Shown here: one piece after another, positions 8,534-14,385 of the stretch
Position numbering within the stretch: the stretch's first letter is position 1
How the letters are laid out: the number at the start of each line of letters is the position of its first letter
Assembly: GCA_021795795.1 (NCBI GenBank)
Contig: JAJYPA010000171.1
Coordinates: forward strand, 1-14,385
Origin: Pseudomonadota bacterium
GTDB taxonomy: Bacteria > Pseudomonadota > Gammaproteobacteria > Halothiobacillales > Halothiobacillaceae
Reading direction: 5' to 3'
Length of the DNA stretch: 14,385 nt
The notes under the pieces: generated by a model
What the model was told of the DNA's origin: nothing
The model's database searches: none
Seen by the model: only the letters and a program-made list of their open reading frames with translations
Made by a program: the position numbers and the translations under genes

Positions 8534-10038
8534 GCGTTCAAAAGCAGGCACAGGTGCCAGAGATAGACGGATCGGTGGGATCTCGCAGCCCTAGGAAACG
8601 CTGGTGGAAACGCGCCCGTAACGCCAGCATCCATCTGTCGCGCGACTTTCAGGCCCATACCCTGGCCATCCAGGAAACTCCGCCATCGCCCTTTACCCGG
8701 ATGGTGCTGTGGGGACTGGCGTTGCTCGTTATCGTCCTGCTGACATGGTCCTATGTGAGCCACATCCCCATCATGACCAGCGCACCGGGGAAATTTGTGA
8801 CCTCCGCGCGCACCAAGGTAATTCAAAGTCTGGATACCGGAACGGTATCGGCCATATTGGTCAAAACAGGAGATATAGTAAAAACTGGGCAAACGCTGGT
8901 GGAACTGAGTCCTGAAGTGGACCAGTCTGCACTGGTCTCCAGAACCCATGCGATGGCTTTGGATCAGCTTGAGGAACAGCGTATTCAAGCGGAGATCTCC
9001 GGGAAGGCCGAGATGGCCCCTGTTTCCGGAGAAACCGCATCAATGGTTTCTCTGGAGTCACGGTTACAACAATCAGAACTATCCCACTATCAGGCGCAAC
9101 TGGCCGACGATCAGGCGCAGATACAGGAAGCCCAGGCGAATCTCGCCGCGGGGCAAGCGACCCTGGATGAATACGCCCAACGTGCTGTCCTCGATCGCCG
9201 GAGTGCCACGGAAGCGGCGCCGCTGGTCAGCCAGGGTGCGTTATCGGGCTACCACTATGATCAGTTACAGGATACGGCGCTGAAAGAGGAAGGAAAGCTC
9301 GCTACCCAAAAGAAGCAGGTTGTTCAGCTTCAACAGGCGCTAGTTGCCGCGCAGGAGAAATACGCGAAGGACCGAACCGATTTCAGCAAGAAGCTGTACA
9401 AGGACTGGCAGGACACCCAAAGTCAGGTCTACGACCTCTCTCGTAAAGCATCGGCGGCCAAGGAGCAATATCATCTGAACTGGTTGAGATCACCCGTCGA
9501 TGGTGTGGTGCAGGGAGTGGATGTGGCCAGTTTGGGCACGGTGATTCAACAGGGACAGACGGTGGCCACCGTGGTGCCGCTCCACGCCCCATTGACCGTC
9601 GGGGCGGATATTTCCAGTCAAAATGTTGGATTTATCAAAGTCGGGCAACAGGTGGAGATCAAGGTTTCCGCATTCCCCTTTGAGCAGTATGGAATGATCT
9701 CCGGAGTGGTCACATCGATCAGCCCTACCGCCGAGGCGAGCAATACCGTTGCAGCTCCTCCACCCGGAGAGAGCCATCAGTCGCAAGCGGCTGCTTCCCC
9801 AACGGCACCCCAGGCGCAGGATGGTGAGCCGTCATCATCGGAATCCGCACCACCTACACTCTACTACCGGGTCCATGTACAACCCAAACAGAACTGGTTG
9901 TTGGTGGATGGGGTCAGGCACCCGATGAGCGCGGGGATGACCGTCACAGTCGACGTTCGAACGGGTCGGCGGCGCGTGCTTGACTTTTTCCTAGATCCTG
10001 TTATTAAGTATTTGAATAATGGGCTGCAATTGAGGTGA
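8530..10038 (+). CDS. HlyD-like type I secretion periplasmic adaptor (membrane fusion protein)
   Basis: This 502-residue adaptor links the ABC exporter to the TolC channel across the periplasm. A basic cytoplasmic N-terminus (RKRWWKRAR) precedes one transmembrane helix at about 58-78 (MVLWGLALLVIVLLTWSYV). The first lipoyl half follows (IQSLDTGTVSAILVKTGDIV), then a long Gln/Ala-rich helical hairpin at about 130-310. The second lipoyl half comes next (LRSPVDGVVQGVDVASLGTV), and then the beta-barrel region. The end (VDVRTGRRRVLDFFLDPVIK) is the canonical HlyD-family C-terminus. Unusual is a Pro/Ser/Ala-rich, lysine-free insert at about 398-444 between two barrel strands, which are normally joined by a short loop. 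It overlaps the exporter stop by 4 nt. A separate promoter appears to follow this gene. Confidence 0.93.
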   Translation: MSVQKQAQVPEIDGSVGSRSPRKRWWKRARNASIHLSRDFQAHTLAIQETPPSPFTRMVLWGLALLVIVLLTWSYVSHIPIMTSAPGKFVTSARTKVIQSLDTGTVSAILVKTGDIVKTGQTLVELSPEVDQSALVSRTHAMALDQLEEQRIQAEISGKAEMAPVSGETASMVSLESRLQQSELSHYQAQLADDQAQIQEAQANLAAGQATLDEYAQRAVLDRRSATEAAPLVSQGALSGYHYDQLQDTALKEEGKLATQKKQVVQLQQALVAAQEKYAKDRTDFSKKLYKDWQDTQSQVYDLSRKASAAKEQYHLNWLRSPVDGVVQGVDVASLGTVIQQGQTVATVVPLHAPLTVGADISSQNVGFIKVGQQVEIKVSAFPFEQYGMISGVVTSISPTAEASNTVAAPPPGESHQSQAAASPTAPQAQDGEPSSSESAPPTLYYRVHVQPKQNWLLVDGVRHPMSAGMTVTVDVRTGRRRVLDFFLDPVIKYLNNGLQLR

Positions 10039-10041
10039 AAT

Positions 10042-10063
10042 AACCGTTGTACAACCGTTGTAC
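10042..10063 (+). promoter_or_regulatory. Tandem 11-bp direct repeat, operator-like, upstream of the cargo gene
   Basis: AACCGTTGTAC occurs twice head to tail (10042-10052 and 10053-10063), a spacing of one helical turn. The junction also creates a perfect 10-bp palindrome, GTTGTACAAC (10046-10055). Two 11-bp direct repeats are the usual layout of OmpR/PhoB-type response regulator sites. The site overlaps the proposed -35 and spacer, which would allow activation or repression. The regulator is unknown. Confidence 0.5.
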
Positions 10064-10074
10064 AGATCTATAAC
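10047..10074 (+). promoter_or_regulatory. Candidate sigma70-type promoter of the 225-residue protein gene
   Basis: TTGTAC (10047-10052) and TATAAC (10069-10074) are spaced by 16 nt, a fair -35/-10 pair. It lies 62 nt upstream of the ATG and directly after the adaptor stop. It would let the proposed cargo be made separately from, and more abundantly than, its exporter. This is a consensus match by eye only. Confidence 0.42.
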
Positions 10075-10125
10075 TTATTTTGTGTGAAACCATGTTTTTT
10101 CTTTTGTCAAAGTGTATCTGCTGCT

Positions 10126-10131
10126 AGGAGG
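10126..10131 (+). promoter_or_regulatory. Strong ribosome binding site, AGGAGG
   Basis: A full AGGAGG lies 5 nt before the ATG at 10137. It is stronger than the sites of the exporter (GAGG) or adaptor (no clear site), fitting a protein made in quantity. It also fixes the start of the 225-residue gene. Confidence 0.8.
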
Positions 10132-10136
10132 AATCA

Positions 10137-10814
10137 ATGAATAGTAAGGAAAATAATGCTATAAGTAACTTTGTTAGTGCGCTGGAAAATTCTGGGGCTA
10201 TAATTAGCACTCCAAGCGGAGGATTTACAATAAATCCCGCTGTGCCAGCCCTTGCCGACTTTGTTAATAGTTTACCCAGCACATTGTTGTCGAGCAGTGA
10301 AAATAGCGGTGACGGCGATAGCGATAACATTAACTTTAACTCGCTAATTTCTGGTGCTATTCAAGATGCCGCTGCCGGAACTCTTGGGGCAACAGTTGGA
10401 CTAGGGATCGATTATAACGGCACCTATTATTCACTATCTAGCGATGGTGAAATGTCATATGGGACCTACACGCAGCTCCCGTTTGGACTTGGAGAGGTAG
10501 AAGTTGGTTCGTCATTTGGAGCAAATGCGAGTTTCCCGCTTTCTGTAGAGTATGAGAGCAGTAACGGCCAGTATTCCGGGTTTAATGCAGGACCAGGAGG
10601 TCTAAGCCAGTTCGCCGGAAATGATACAAACATGTCTACAATCAATGGGGTAACAATATACAATCAAGTGCAGAGTTCTGGTGGCAATACAAATACACCG
10701 CTGTCATTTCCGGGGCTTAGTGGCATACCACAGCTTAGTGGCATACCACAGCTTAGTGGCATACCACAGCTTGGTGGTATGCTACAAGAAGCATCACATT
10801 TGCCGTTCGGATAA
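10137..10814 (+). CDS. Unrecognised acidic Gly/Ser/Asn-rich protein, proposed type I secretion cargo
   Basis: I do not recognise this 225-residue protein. It has no signal peptide, no Cys, no Arg and a single Lys (K4), against roughly 17 Asp/Glu, so it is strongly acidic. The middle is rich in Gly, Ser, Asn, Tyr and aromatic-alternating stretches (YNGTYYSLSSDGEMSYGTYT, FPLSVEYESSNGQYSGFNAG), suggesting beta structure. The C-terminus carries three LSGIPQ hexapeptides and a variant (LGGMLQ), ending EASHLPFG. Type I substrates are usually acidic, lack an N-terminal signal and sit beside hlyBD genes, and all three hold here. No RTX nonapeptides are present. The function is unknown; an extracellular or surface protein is my inference. 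It is AT-richer than hlyBD, which may indicate separate acquisition. Confidence 0.8.
   Translation: MNSKENNAISNFVSALENSGAIISTPSGGFTINPAVPALADFVNSLPSTLLSSSENSGDGDSDNINFNSLISGAIQDAAAGTLGATVGLGIDYNGTYYSLSSDGEMSYGTYTQLPFGLGEVEVGSSFGANASFPLSVEYESSNGQYSGFNAGPGGLSQFAGNDTNMSTINGVTIYNQVQSSGGNTNTPLSFPGLSGIPQLSGIPQLSGIPQLGGMLQEASHLPFG
10716..10787 (+). repeat. 18-bp tandem repeat encoding LSGIPQ
   Basis: CTTAGTGGCATACCACAG is present in three identical copies (10716-10733, 10734-10751, 10752-10769), followed by a diverged fourth (10770-10787). Each in-frame copy encodes one LSGIPQ hexapeptide near the C-terminus of the 225-residue protein. Identity at the DNA level, including third positions, points to recent slippage or unequal exchange. 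Copy number could change without breaking the frame. Confidence 0.9.
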
Positions 10815-10847
10815 TAAACAAACCAGTTGTACTACGCCTTCCTTATA

Positions 10848-10886
10848 TGCAACGCCACCGCAATTGTTCGCAGTGGTGGCGTTGCA
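10848..10886. terminator. 12-bp perfect hairpin between convergent genes, possible bidirectional terminator
   Basis: TGCAACGCCACC (10848-10859) and GGTGGCGTTGCA (10875-10886) are exact inverted copies with a 15-nt loop. It starts 33 nt after the cargo stop and lies between the convergent cargo and outer-membrane channel genes, where a shared terminator would be useful. No U-tract follows on either strand, so intrinsic termination is uncertain. It could instead be a REP-like element or an mRNA-stabilising 3' stem. The rest of 10887-11084 shows nothing I can name. Confidence 0.5.
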
Positions 10887-11084
10887 CCTCAAATATTTGC
10901 CGATAATATGGCATCAACTTTATGGAAGAAGCGGTTACTTCCGGCGAAAACAATATTTTTGGCAATGCTCGCCGTGTCAACACCAGCCAACCTTCGTACT
11001 TTATTTGCGCACCCATGTACCAGTTTCTGTCGTGTAAAGTCATTGCCACCTGCAAACAGCGCGGCGAAGCTTCTTCTTTCCGAT

Positions 11085-12458
11085 CTAAATGGTTCTACTT
11101 AATGATAACAAGCGATGTGCAAACTGGCGCGGGTGGATTGATCGAAATAGTACCCATTCGGCAAAAACTTTATCGAGCCTAGCTGTCTGGTTTGCTATGG
11201 ATGATTTAATTGCAAGAGAAATCGAATGATTCACTTCAAGCTTGTTCCCTTGCTTAGATAAATAACGTTCATTAGTCAGCAACACGTTTTCTTTCGCAAG
11301 TCTGTTTGCTTGTGAGGCCGTTTCCATGGCAACCTTGGCGTCTCGATACATTTCCGTAGCATAGCCCATGCGGCTGCTTACCATTGAGAGTGCATGATCG
11401 TAGTTACCGAAGGCATCAACTACACCGGCCTGTGCCGATTGCACAGAGGCAACCACATTCATGGCGGGCAGCAATGGAATATTAAGCGCCACTCCAACAG
11501 TGTAATTGCTTCCTTTGGTGGCGGTGATCGCGTTCAGTGTGTTTCCGGTATTGATTCCTAGCCAGTTGTATTGGGCAACTAAAGACAATGTCGGCCAGAA
11601 TCCTGCGCGCGCAGTGTGGACTTGTTGCTGCGCCTCCGCAATTTGGGCACGTGCCGATTCGACGGCCGGATCATCCATCTGGTCTGATGAACTGAATTGT
11701 GCACTGGGTGCGTCTGGTATTTGGCGATTGGTTGTGAACATGGCGAGTGATTGCGTATATCCCATGGCCCGCAGCAGGTTTTCTCGATCAGATGCTTCTT
11801 GTTGCAGGTCCTGGTCAAGCTGAGTCTGTGCCTGTAGTGCAGTCTGTTCCGCAGTGATCCAGCCTATCCGGCTGGACATGCCATGTTGGTAACGTGCCTG
11901 AGTCAACTGTGCAGATTCTTGACCAAGAGCCACAACCCTCCGTTGTTTTTGTATGGTTATTTCATCTTTCGTGACCGCCACATAACTTGATAGAACTTTT
12001 ATAAAAACCTTGTTTATCGATTCTTGTAATGCAGCATTGGCGGATTGAATGGCATCTGTAGCGGCGCGGTAAGCAGCTATATCTTTACCACCGGAGAATA
12101 AATTAAAATTAAAATTAGCGGTAACAGCGTTATTGTAAAAACCATGTGCTGTGGGAACCAGTGTTCCGGCGATAAATGTATTCCCTGATTGGCCTATGGG
12201 TTTGTACAGTTCAGCTTGGTCGTCAATCGACAGACTAGGAAGAAAACTGCTGATCGAAGTGAGCTTCTGTGACTCCGCCTGAGTGATGCCACCATGAGCT
12301 TGTACAATGTTAACCTGTTGAGAAATACCGATTTCCAGCGCTTCCAGCAGGCTTAGTTTGTGTAAGTCGGTGTTTGGATGGACCTGTATCCTAGTGGTAT
12401 CGCTGGCAATAGCTGCGGTAGCCCATAGAAGCAGGCAAAGGGGCCAACAGCCTCGCAT
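11085..12458 (-). CDS. TolC-family outer-membrane channel of the type I secretion system
   Basis: This is the outer-membrane duct and trans-periplasmic tunnel that would complete the exporter and adaptor system. I place the start at the ATG at 12458, 35 codons inside the longest frame. It opens with a good signal peptide (MRGCWPLCLLLWATAAIA, likely cut before SDTT) and has GAGG about 13 nt upstream. The protein has 457 residues, usual for the family. The duplicated helical-hairpin pattern is visible: LSLLEALEIGISQQVNIVQA in the first half and ARAQIAEAQQQVHTARAGFWPTLSLVAQYNWLG in the second. Also typical are FLPSLSIDDQAEL, the NFNLFSGGKDIAAYRAA region and LLTNERYLSKQGNKLEV near the end. Its location beside hlyBD and the cargo suggests a dedicated partner rather than the housekeeping TolC. 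Confidence 0.9.
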   Translation of the reverse strand: MRGCWPLCLLLWATAAIASDTTRIQVHPNTDLHKLSLLEALEIGISQQVNIVQAHGGITQAESQKLTSISSFLPSLSIDDQAELYKPIGQSGNTFIAGTLVPTAHGFYNNAVTANFNFNLFSGGKDIAAYRAATDAIQSANAALQESINKVFIKVLSSYVAVTKDEITIQKQRRVVALGQESAQLTQARYQHGMSSRIGWITAEQTALQAQTQLDQDLQQEASDRENLLRAMGYTQSLAMFTTNRQIPDAPSAQFSSSDQMDDPAVESARAQIAEAQQQVHTARAGFWPTLSLVAQYNWLGINTGNTLNAITATKGSNYTVGVALNIPLLPAMNVVASVQSAQAGVVDAFGNYDHALSMVSSRMGYATEMYRDAKVAMETASQANRLAKENVLLTNERYLSKQGNKLEVNHSISLAIKSSIANQTARLDKVFAEWVLFRSIHPRQFAHRLLSLSRTI

Positions 12459-12580
12459 GGCAACAGAAGAACCTCGTCTTTTTGATATAGTAATTTGGTT
12501 TAAGAAAAAACCCCCGTGATTTACATTGTTGGCACAACAGATAGTAATCGCATTTCGTGGCATAGAATATGTTTTATCGC

Positions 12581-12597
12581 AACACTTTATAAGTGTT
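12581..12597. promoter_or_regulatory. 17-bp inverted repeat upstream of the TolC-like gene
   Basis: AACACTT (12581-12587) and AAGTGTT (12591-12597) are exact inverted copies around TAT. The site is about 120 bp upstream of the TolC-like start on the minus strand, inside an AT-rich gap. Short perfect dyads of this kind are typical repressor operators. On the minus strand it includes TATAAA, with TTGCCA 15 nt before it, which could serve as a weak promoter. The regulator is unknown. Confidence 0.4.
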
Positions 12598-12635
12598 TGT
12601 CCTATATGGCAAATATTGATTCATGAGGAACTTCC

Positions 12636-12648
12636 CGTGCCGAGCACG
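12636..12648 (-). terminator. Small hairpin downstream of the Sel1-repeat gene
   Basis: CGTGC (12636-12640) and GCACG (12644-12648) pair around CGA, starting 6 nt beyond the Sel1 gene's stop on the minus strand. The stem is short, and the sequence after it on that strand (GGAAGTTCC) lacks a T-run. It is at best a weak terminator. Confidence 0.3.
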
Positions 12649-12654
12649 TTGAGC

Positions 12655-13620
12655 TTATTCGGTGCTATTATGTTCAGCAATATTGATATTATGCTGGGCT
12701 TTTTTTCCGTACTCCCCGCCCTGTGCGGCTGCCTTTTTCCACCAATAAATGGCGGTTTTGGTGTCTTGTGGAACATCATGACCATATATGTAGATATAGC
12801 CCAATCCGTATTCCGCTTCGGCCAATCCCTGCTTGGCGGCTTTCTGGAACCAGTAGTGAGCCTGGGCGTAGTTCTGCGGTACACCATGGCCTTTGTAATA
12901 GGCCATTCCAATTCCGTCTTCCGCTTCGGCCAATCCCTGCTTGGCGGCCTTTTGGAACCAGTAGTCAGACTTGGTGTAGTTTTGTGGCACACCCTGGCCT
13001 TTGTAATAGTCCGATCCTAAGTCGTATTCCGCTTCGGCCAATCCCTGCTTGGCGGCTTTCTGGAACCAGTAGTGAGCCTGGGCGTAGTTCTGCGGTACAC
13101 CATGGCCTTTGTAATAGGCCATTCCAATTCCGTCTTCCGCTTCGGCCAATCCCTGCTTGGCGGCCTTTTGGAACCAGTAGTCAGACTTGGTGTAGTTTTG
13201 TGGCACACCCTGGCCTTTGTAATAGTCCGATCCTAAGTCGTATTCCGCTTCGGCCAATCCCTGCTTGGCGGCTTTCTGGAACCAGTAGTGAGCTTGGGCG
13301 TAGTTCTGCGGTACACCATGGCCCTGGTGGTAGACAAGGCCCAGGTTATATTCCGCGTGAGCATCGCCTTGTTTGGCAGCTCTTTTCTGCCAGTAGATGG
13401 CTTGGGCGTATTTCTTCTTTACTGCGTAATAGAAGCCTAACCCAACCTGCGCATTAACATCACCGGTTTTAGCATCGGATATGAGTTTTGTGAGATCAGC
13501 AGCATTGCCTTTATAGGCGGCATCGGCAAACTCCTTAGCTTGTTGATTGGTCATGGCGTATACCGAACCAGTTGCAGAAAGGGCGAGTAGCACTGCGATA
13601 AGGACGGCTGGTTTCTTCAT
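12655..13620 (-). CDS. Secreted Sel1-like (TPR-type) repeat protein
   Basis: The mature protein should be a periplasmic or secreted alpha-solenoid used for protein-protein contacts. I chose the ATG at 13620 because it begins a classic signal peptide (MKKPAVLIAVLLALSATGSVYA) and has GGAGG just upstream. The longer frame would bury the signal peptide. The protein has 321 residues. A short first repeat (54-85) is followed by six 36-residue Sel1 repeats (86-301) of the form AEAEYxLGxxYYKGxGVPQNYxxAxYWFQKAAKQG, then a polar tail. Repeats 3-6 are two copies of the same 72-residue pair. Sel1 proteins often act in envelope signalling, surface-polysaccharide or host-contact functions, but the partner here is unknown. 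The TolC-like gene lies downstream on the same strand after a 196-bp gap. Confidence 0.92.
   Translation of the reverse strand: MKKPAVLIAVLLALSATGSVYAMTNQQAKEFADAAYKGNAADLTKLISDAKTGDVNAQVGLGFYYAVKKKYAQAIYWQKRAAKQGDAHAEYNLGLVYHQGHGVPQNYAQAHYWFQKAAKQGLAEAEYDLGSDYYKGQGVPQNYTKSDYWFQKAAKQGLAEAEDGIGMAYYKGHGVPQNYAQAHYWFQKAAKQGLAEAEYDLGSDYYKGQGVPQNYTKSDYWFQKAAKQGLAEAEDGIGMAYYKGHGVPQNYAQAHYWFQKAAKQGLAEAEYGLGYIYIYGHDVPQDTKTAIYWWKKAAAQGGEYGKKAQHNINIAEHNSTE
12811..13332 (-). repeat. 216-bp perfect tandem duplication within the Sel1 gene
   Basis: The block 12811-13026 is repeated at 13027-13242 with no difference that I can see. A third partial copy from 13243 matches for about 80 bases apart from one C/T change, then diverges near 13324. 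Each full unit encodes two Sel1 repeats (72 residues) and keeps the frame. Identity at silent positions shows a recent duplication or gene conversion. Copy number is probably variable between strains. Confidence 0.92.
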
Positions 13621-13821
13621 GGTTCCTCCATTGTCGTTCTGCTGATTTTGCCTGAAGTACATAGGATTGGATAGATGGGGATAGCGCCGCACCAACGCAT
13701 CGCGCTCAGTCGGCAATGTGTCTTGGCGGGGGTAGCCCGGGGCCACGGTGTACGCTCAGGAAGAACGCGCACATGAAGAAGCACGGGACAGCGATGGCTA
13801 TCCCGCGCGGGATGGTTACCG
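13621..13821. other. Gap between the Sel1 gene and the mobile-element genes
   Basis: No gene is supported in this stretch. The only structure I note is a 14-bp perfect palindrome, ATCCCGCGCGGGAT, at 13800-13813, 9 bp beyond the stop of the small ORF. The left end of the transposon-like element should lie somewhere in this stretch, but I could not identify its terminal repeat without the other end. Confidence 0.4.
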
Positions 13822-14025
13822 TCAGAAGGGCTCTTTCTGCGCTTGAGGGGGATAGTGCCGGTAGTGGCTTATTTGTCGCCCATAACGGCTTTCAATCAGG
13901 CTGGACAATGCCGTGACGAACTGACTCAGGGCTGCCGCCGCTTCATCGGAGAGCTTCTGCGGGAACAGTAGCGCCCAGTCCTCCAGCAGCGCCTCTGCCT
14001 CATCCATTTCTTCATAGGCTTTCAT
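13822..14025 (-). CDS. Small acidic protein of unknown function following the AAA+ ATPase
   Basis: I do not recognise this 67-residue product. The N-terminal half is acidic and helical (MKAYEEMDEAEALLEDWALL), followed by an amphipathic Ala/Leu/Ser segment (SDEAAAALSQFVTALSSLIE) and a basic/aromatic tail (RYGRQISHYRHYPP). Its ATG overlaps the stop of the ATPase gene by 4 nt (ATGA), with GAGG 8 nt upstream inside that gene. Translational coupling makes it a credible real gene. As part of the same transcription unit it is probably an accessory protein of the mobile element, but this is inferred from position only. Confidence 0.6.
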   Translation of the reverse strand: MKAYEEMDEAEALLEDWALLFPQKLSDEAAAALSQFVTALSSLIESRYGRQISHYRHYPPQAQKEPF

Positions 14026-14385
14026 CGCAACGCCTCGATAGCCGCCTGCAGCAGATCATCCGGCAGATGGTTGAGTCCCTTGGGTACGGCCAGGCGCAGA
14101 GCAGTATGGAGGATGTTGCCAGCCTGTCGGGGAAATCCTTTGGACGCCTGCCGGAGAAGCTCCAGTCCGGAGTCGGATAACATCGTGTGCTGGCTTCCGG
14201 CGGACTTCAGGGCATGGGTGATGAGGGCAGTAAAACGTTCCCGTTCAAGGACGGGTGCCAGGCGGATGCGTACCTGGATACGGCTGGCCAGGGCGGCATA
14301 GGGCACCCGGTCCAGAGTTTGGGCCAGATGAGGATGTCCCGCCAGCCAGACGGTGAGCATGCTCCGAGAATCAAAGGCGAAGTTC
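14022..14385 (-). CDS. TniB/ExeA-like transposition AAA+ ATPase, C-terminal part (runs off the window)
   Basis: The frame is open beyond the right edge, and reads NFAFDSRSMLTVWLAGHPHL, then AQTLDRVPYAALASRIQVRI, RLAPVLERERFTALITHALK, and ends ...LPDDLLQAAIEALR. LTVWLAGHPHL corresponds to the sensor-1 strand (L...LVGQPEL) of ExeA/TniB-like ATPases. ASRIQVRIRLAPL..E is the following arginine-finger region, and the rest is the helical lid, with GFPRQAGNILHTAL like the usual sensor-2 helix. Such ATPases deliver target DNA to DDE transposases in Tn5053/Tn552-like and related elements. The Walker motifs and start lie outside the window. An ExeA-type secretion ATPase is less likely, because a small coupled ORF and no secretion genes follow. 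Confidence 0.78.
   Translation of the reverse strand, partial: NFAFDSRSMLTVWLAGHPHLAQTLDRVPYAALASRIQVRIRLAPVLERERFTALITHALKSAGSQHTMLSDSGLELLRQASKGFPRQAGNILHTALRLAVPKGLNHLPDDLLQAAIEALR

Noticed and set aside
7874..8551. Minus-strand 225-codon frame opposite the exporter ATPase domain
   Set aside because: It lies over a strongly conserved ABC domain on the plus strand and shows no family features.
10137..10223. GG at residues 28-29 of the 225-residue protein as a double-glycine (bacteriocin-type) leader
   Set aside because: The positions before GG do not fit the leader pattern (Pro at -4, no L/E spacing), and the exporter's C39-like domain lacks the catalytic residues.
10716..10787. CRISPR-like repeat array
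   Set aside because: The 18-bp units are contiguous, lack spacers and are in frame with a protein.
10137..10814. RTX calcium-binding toxin or adhesin
   Set aside because: No GGxGxDxxx nonapeptide arrays occur; the GDGDSDN stretch is single and isolated.
10843..11055. Minus-strand 70-codon frame downstream of the TolC-like gene
   Set aside because: Part of it is the large hairpin, there is no ribosome binding site, and no recognisable family. A TTGACA / TATTGT pair inside it has a 19-nt spacer and leads nowhere.
12459..12563. Upstream start of the TolC-like gene at 12563
   Set aside because: It would place 35 polar and basic residues before a well-formed signal peptide; the internal ATG at 12458 is more credible.
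12723..13457. Plus-strand repetitive frame opposite the Sel1 gene
   Set aside because: Its repeats are only the complement of the Sel1 repeats, which have signal peptide, motif and ribosome binding site support.
13621..13746. Upstream start of the Sel1 gene at 13746
   Set aside because: It would bury the MKK signal peptide, whereas the ATG at 13620 has GGAGG immediately upstream.

Overview
The window looks like accessory DNA from a Gram-negative proteobacterium. It encodes a TolC-type outer-membrane channel, signal-peptide proteins and Wzm/Wzt polysaccharide export. The moderately GC-rich code and the flavour of the IS66 transposase remind me of acidophiles such as Acidithiobacillus. That taxonomic guess is an inference and was not tested by any search.

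Left part (1-2070): the last codons of a Wzm-type polysaccharide ABC permease are followed at once by the Wzt ATPase gene. Wzt is intact through its nucleotide-binding domain, but its 3' end runs into transposon debris: a short piece resembling an IS1634-type transposase, then a 5'-truncated, frameshifted IS66 transposase whose right end lies near 1999.

Polysaccharide part (2071-5901, minus strand): one very large protein carries three glycosyltransferase-like domains behind a coiled coil. It probably builds a surface glycan, perhaps the one exported by Wzm/Wzt. Its reading frame stays open, with protein-like sequence, upstream of its only usable start codon, so the 5' end may be damaged.

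Secretion part (6362-12458): a complete type I secretion system. An HlyB-like ABC exporter with a non-catalytic C39-like domain and an HlyD-like adaptor overlap by 4 nt. Next comes an unrecognised 225-residue protein with almost no basic residues and a C-terminal LSGIPQ repeat, which I propose as the secreted cargo. It has its own strong ribosome binding site and a promoter region with an 11-bp direct repeat. A TolC-family channel converges from the minus strand. The cargo and its signal are the best candidate for something undescribed.

Right part (12655-14385, minus strand): a secreted Sel1-repeat protein contains a perfect 216-bp tandem duplication. Beyond it lie a small ORF and the C-terminal part of a TniB/ExeA-like AAA+ ATPase, probably the edge of another mobile element. 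The polysaccharide and secretion genes are therefore bracketed by mobile-element sequence, consistent with a mobile or rearranged surface-function island.
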